Origin: Lentisphaerota bacterium
GTDB taxonomy: Bacteria > Verrucomicrobiota > Kiritimatiellia > PWTM01
Length of the DNA: 37,772 bases
Reading direction: 5' to 3'
Assembly (NCBI GenBank): GCA_016873715.1
Contig: VGWF01000032.1
Location: 1 to 37,772 of the forward strand
Positions 36,901 to 37,772 of this stretch are shown here, in pieces. The notes below the pieces were generated by a model that was not told the origin of the DNA, made no database searches, and saw only the letters and a list, made by a program, of their open reading frames with translations. Numbering within the stretch: the stretch's first letter is position 1; each line of letters opens with the position of its first letter. The position numbers and the translations under genes are program-made.

Positions 36901-37230
36901 CTGCGTAGGGGCGCCGCCGGCGACGGGGACGACATGGATCTGCGCGCTGTCGTCGCGCTGGCTGAGGAAGGCGATCTCGGCTCCGTCGGGAGAGAAGGCG
37001 GGGCCGGAGTCCGGGGCGGGATGGGGGGCGAGGACGCGCGCCTCGCCGCCGGTCGACGCGGCGATCCAGATGTCTCCGCGCCACTCGAAGGCGAGGAGGC
37101 TCCCGTCGGGCGAGAGCGCGGGCTGGGCGGGGATCCGGATCTCGATCCGGCCGTCCGGACCGGTCCCGACGGCCCGGACAGCCGTGGCGACGGACAGGAG
37201 ACAGAGGGCAAGCCGGATGGCAGGTCTCAT
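33931..37230 (-). CDS. Tricorn-like S41 protease with N-terminal beta-propellers
   Basis: A 1099-residue exported protease. A signal peptide, MRPAIRLALCLLSVATAVRA, is preceded by GGGGGAGA. Two propeller blocks of PD40/WD40-like strands follow (PALSPDGSLLAFEWRGDIW, FSPDGAEIAFLSQR, and later WSPDGRWLACSL). A Lys/Glu-rich linker (about 585-615) leads to a tail-specific-protease core domain (GFRMAWRELRDRFYDE) and a PDZ domain (LRIRDVLPGGPADR and GEVIRSIDGVPVD). The S41 catalytic domain contains the nucleophile loop TGSNSE at 986-991. It is likely a periplasmic peptidase that degrades oligopeptides. An upstream ATG at 37260 is possible but would run into the ridA stop. Confidence 0.92.
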   Translation of the reverse strand: MRPAIRLALCLLSVATAVRAVGTGPDGRIEIRIPAQPALSPDGSLLAFEWRGDIWIAASTGGEARVLAPHPAPDSGPAFSPDGAEIAFLSQRDDSAQIHVVPVAGGAPTQVTWHTEGFKSVRWFPDGRRLLARAERDGSGFDDDRLLVIDRTARRAEVMLFDDYAGDADLSPDGARVLFTREGVDPYRLGYHGSTASQIWIHDAATGAFRHPHAEPTPQRFPLWRPDGRGFYFAGGPGGDLSVFDLDTGAARILISGAQAPIAAAGISRDGSVLVFRRGFEFERIDPRAPGPPIRVPLWTVGTPPPTRDLRRWYETVWNLSAFGTVDFTTDGLQVAFTAGGDVWVMDTTLREPRPVTSGTLDFDTEAAFSTDRSCLYVLRDDGLGINLWRATRSDPSSPWWQAGPFGAWSPRTNAAGRTWLQHDSFRLEPLTGDRLVRRQLKPSPDGSKLCWIEGPGSVVVASTNGAAARIVARSPIGATAAWSPDGRWLACSLHDSGGNSDVWIVSADGAREPFNLSRNPADDRWPAWSPDGRIVAFTGRTYDNETDIYYAWLSREDADLDERRRKIEKAIESAAKSAPKKDKAAAEKRNEGDRRTVTIDFDGLEDRVRRIKLPGCVPEHLFWSYDSKALAFHGTVGGKRGTHRVNFPDPGATTLVSEKTGTQARWVAEGGGRILWLVDGKPAASGDLYPFSALHVIDWREHQRLGFRMAWRELRDRFYDERLNGLDWEAVRLEFEDEAAAAVDEDAFARVIRMMLGRLNASHMGWTPEKKAWSSGQWRVRTAHLGVRFDPAFAGPGLRIRDVLPGGPADRTDSRLAPGEVIRSIDGVPVDPALDLTTVLNGRWPREVRLEVAGTNGAARTVDLSTIGYDEARPLVRRKWIEDNRRLVSALSSNTLGYLNIERMQLGNLRQFERDVYAEGLGKDGLVIDVRNNPGGFISEQLLSILCHPRYAITVPRGGEPSFPEDYLGKVVWTRPLVVLCNQRTGSNSEILCHAIRALRRGRIVGVPGEGAVIATPEQKILDLGSLKVPHRGWFTLAEGQDMELRPAIPDVVVWPEPGEIPGGRDRQIEAAVRVLLEDVAAARANPGPALIRASERK

Positions 37231-37256
37231 CGAGCGGTCTCCCCCGGGGTCGAACC

Positions 37257-37634
37257 TCATTCCTCCACCGACGCGATCGCCGAGATCTCGACGAGGGCAT
37301 CCTTGGGCAGCTTCGCGGCCTGAACGACCTCCCGGGCCGGGTAGGGGGCGGTGAAGAAGCCCTGGTACACGACGTTGAACTCGGCGAACTGTTTCATGTC
37401 CGCGAGGAACACGGTGCATTTCACGATGTGGCCCAGGTCCAGGTTCGCCGCCCGCAGGATGGCCCGGAGATTCTCCATGGCCCGCCGCGCCTGCGAGGGC
37501 AGGGAGGGGGCGAGTTCGCCGGTCGCGGGATCGAGCCCGAGTTGCCCGGAGACGAAGAGCAGCGGTCCGGCGGCGACGGCCTGGGAGTAGGGTCCGATCG
37601 CCTTGGGGGCGTCGGGCGTCTGCACGGCTTGCAT
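37257..37634 (-). CDS. ridA: RidA family enamine/imine deaminase
   Basis: A 125-residue cytoplasmic trimer-forming protein of the YjgF/YER057c/UK114 family, which hydrolyses reactive 2-aminoacrylate-type enamines. Family motifs are APKAIGPYSQAV, LLFVSGQLGLDPATGEL and the C-terminal REVVQAAKLPKDALVEISA, whose Arg is at the usual active-site position. AAAGGAT lies upstream of the ATG. It is the first gene of the leftward ridA / protease / fmt group, with 26 bp to the protease start. The functional link to the protease is not obvious beyond amino-acid metabolism. Confidence 0.95.
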   Translation of the reverse strand: MQAVQTPDAPKAIGPYSQAVAAGPLLFVSGQLGLDPATGELAPSLPSQARRAMENLRAILRAANLDLGHIVKCTVFLADMKQFAEFNVVYQGFFTAPYPAREVVQAAKLPKDALVEISAIASVEE

Positions 37635-37729
37635 GGCGGTGATCCTTTCGTTCGTCCGGGCCCGGCTACAATGCCGTACGCGGAGGTTGTCTGCAATAGC
37701 CTCGCGCCTCGGGCGTTCAATGGAAACCT

Positions 37730-37772
37730 ATGATGAACACCCTCCTTGTTGCGGTCCTCCTTGGCGTGGCCG
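37730..37772 (+). CDS. N-terminus of an exported protein, cut by the right edge
   Basis: Two adjacent ATG codons begin a hydrophobic sequence, MMNTLLVAVLLGVA, which resembles a signal peptide. It is divergent from ridA. A TACAAT -10-like hexamer lies at 37667-37672 without a clear -35. A start at 37720 in another frame gives a Cys/Pro-rich peptide and is less likely. No function can be assigned. Confidence 0.5.
   Translation, partial: MMNTLLVAVLLGVA

Noticed and set aside
37428-37733. Plus-strand frame of 101 residues opposite ridA
   Set aside because: It is antisense to a clear RidA protein and has no ribosome-binding site or domain.

Overview
The window is very GC-rich chromosomal DNA from a Gram-negative, polysaccharide-degrading bacterium of the Planctomycetota-Verrucomicrobiota-Chlamydiota (PVC) type. 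A Kiritimatiellota- or Lentisphaerota-like organism is my best guess. The grounds are two secreted Cys-type sulfatases, a PEP-CTERM sorting signal, an HzsA-related haem protein, GYF_2 and zinc-ribbon membrane proteins, a tricorn-like S41 protease, and arrays of degenerate 7-base words between genes. The taxon is inferred, not proven. No rRNA, tRNA, transposase, integrase or CRISPR array was seen.

Layout. (1) 1-2764: the start of a secreted protein leaving the left edge, a repeat-filled gap, then carbonic anhydrase (can) divergent from an exported sulfatase. (2) 2944-8715: a co-directional set of a PEP-CTERM protein, an HzsA-related dihaem protein, a GH16-fold protein lacking its acid/base Glu, and a Gfo/Idh/MocA oxidoreductase. 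The last three overlap by 4 bases and look translationally coupled. (3) 8766-11767: a pair of REP-like hairpins, an HTH-EIIA fusion regulator, and a convergent TonB-dependent receptor. (4) 12096-16029: a two-gene operon (GYF_2/zinc-ribbon/TIR/TM protein plus a multi-pass zinc-ribbon membrane protein) facing a TonB protein. (5) 16112-20624: a Tat-exported sulfatase divergent from a secreted zincin metalloprotease overlapping an MFS transporter. (6) 20625-24829: the HrpB-type helicase gene, bracketed by inverted 7-base-word arrays. (7) 24830-25627: a lower-GC orphan secreted protein. (8) 25834-37634: a minus-strand run of recN, a giant thrombospondin-type-3 surface protein, fmt, a tricorn-like protease and ridA. 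A new secreted protein starts at the right edge.

Working together: sulfatases, the GH16-like protein, the oxidoreductase, the MFS carrier and the TonB pair fit uptake and breakdown of sulfated polysaccharide. can, recN, hrpB, fmt and ridA are housekeeping genes. The most unusual content is non-coding. A 24-base palindromic element occurs nine times in two covarying forms, inside larger mosaic repeats built from 7- and 8-base words. Among proteins, the TIR/zinc-ribbon membrane operon is the best candidate for an uncharacterised system.
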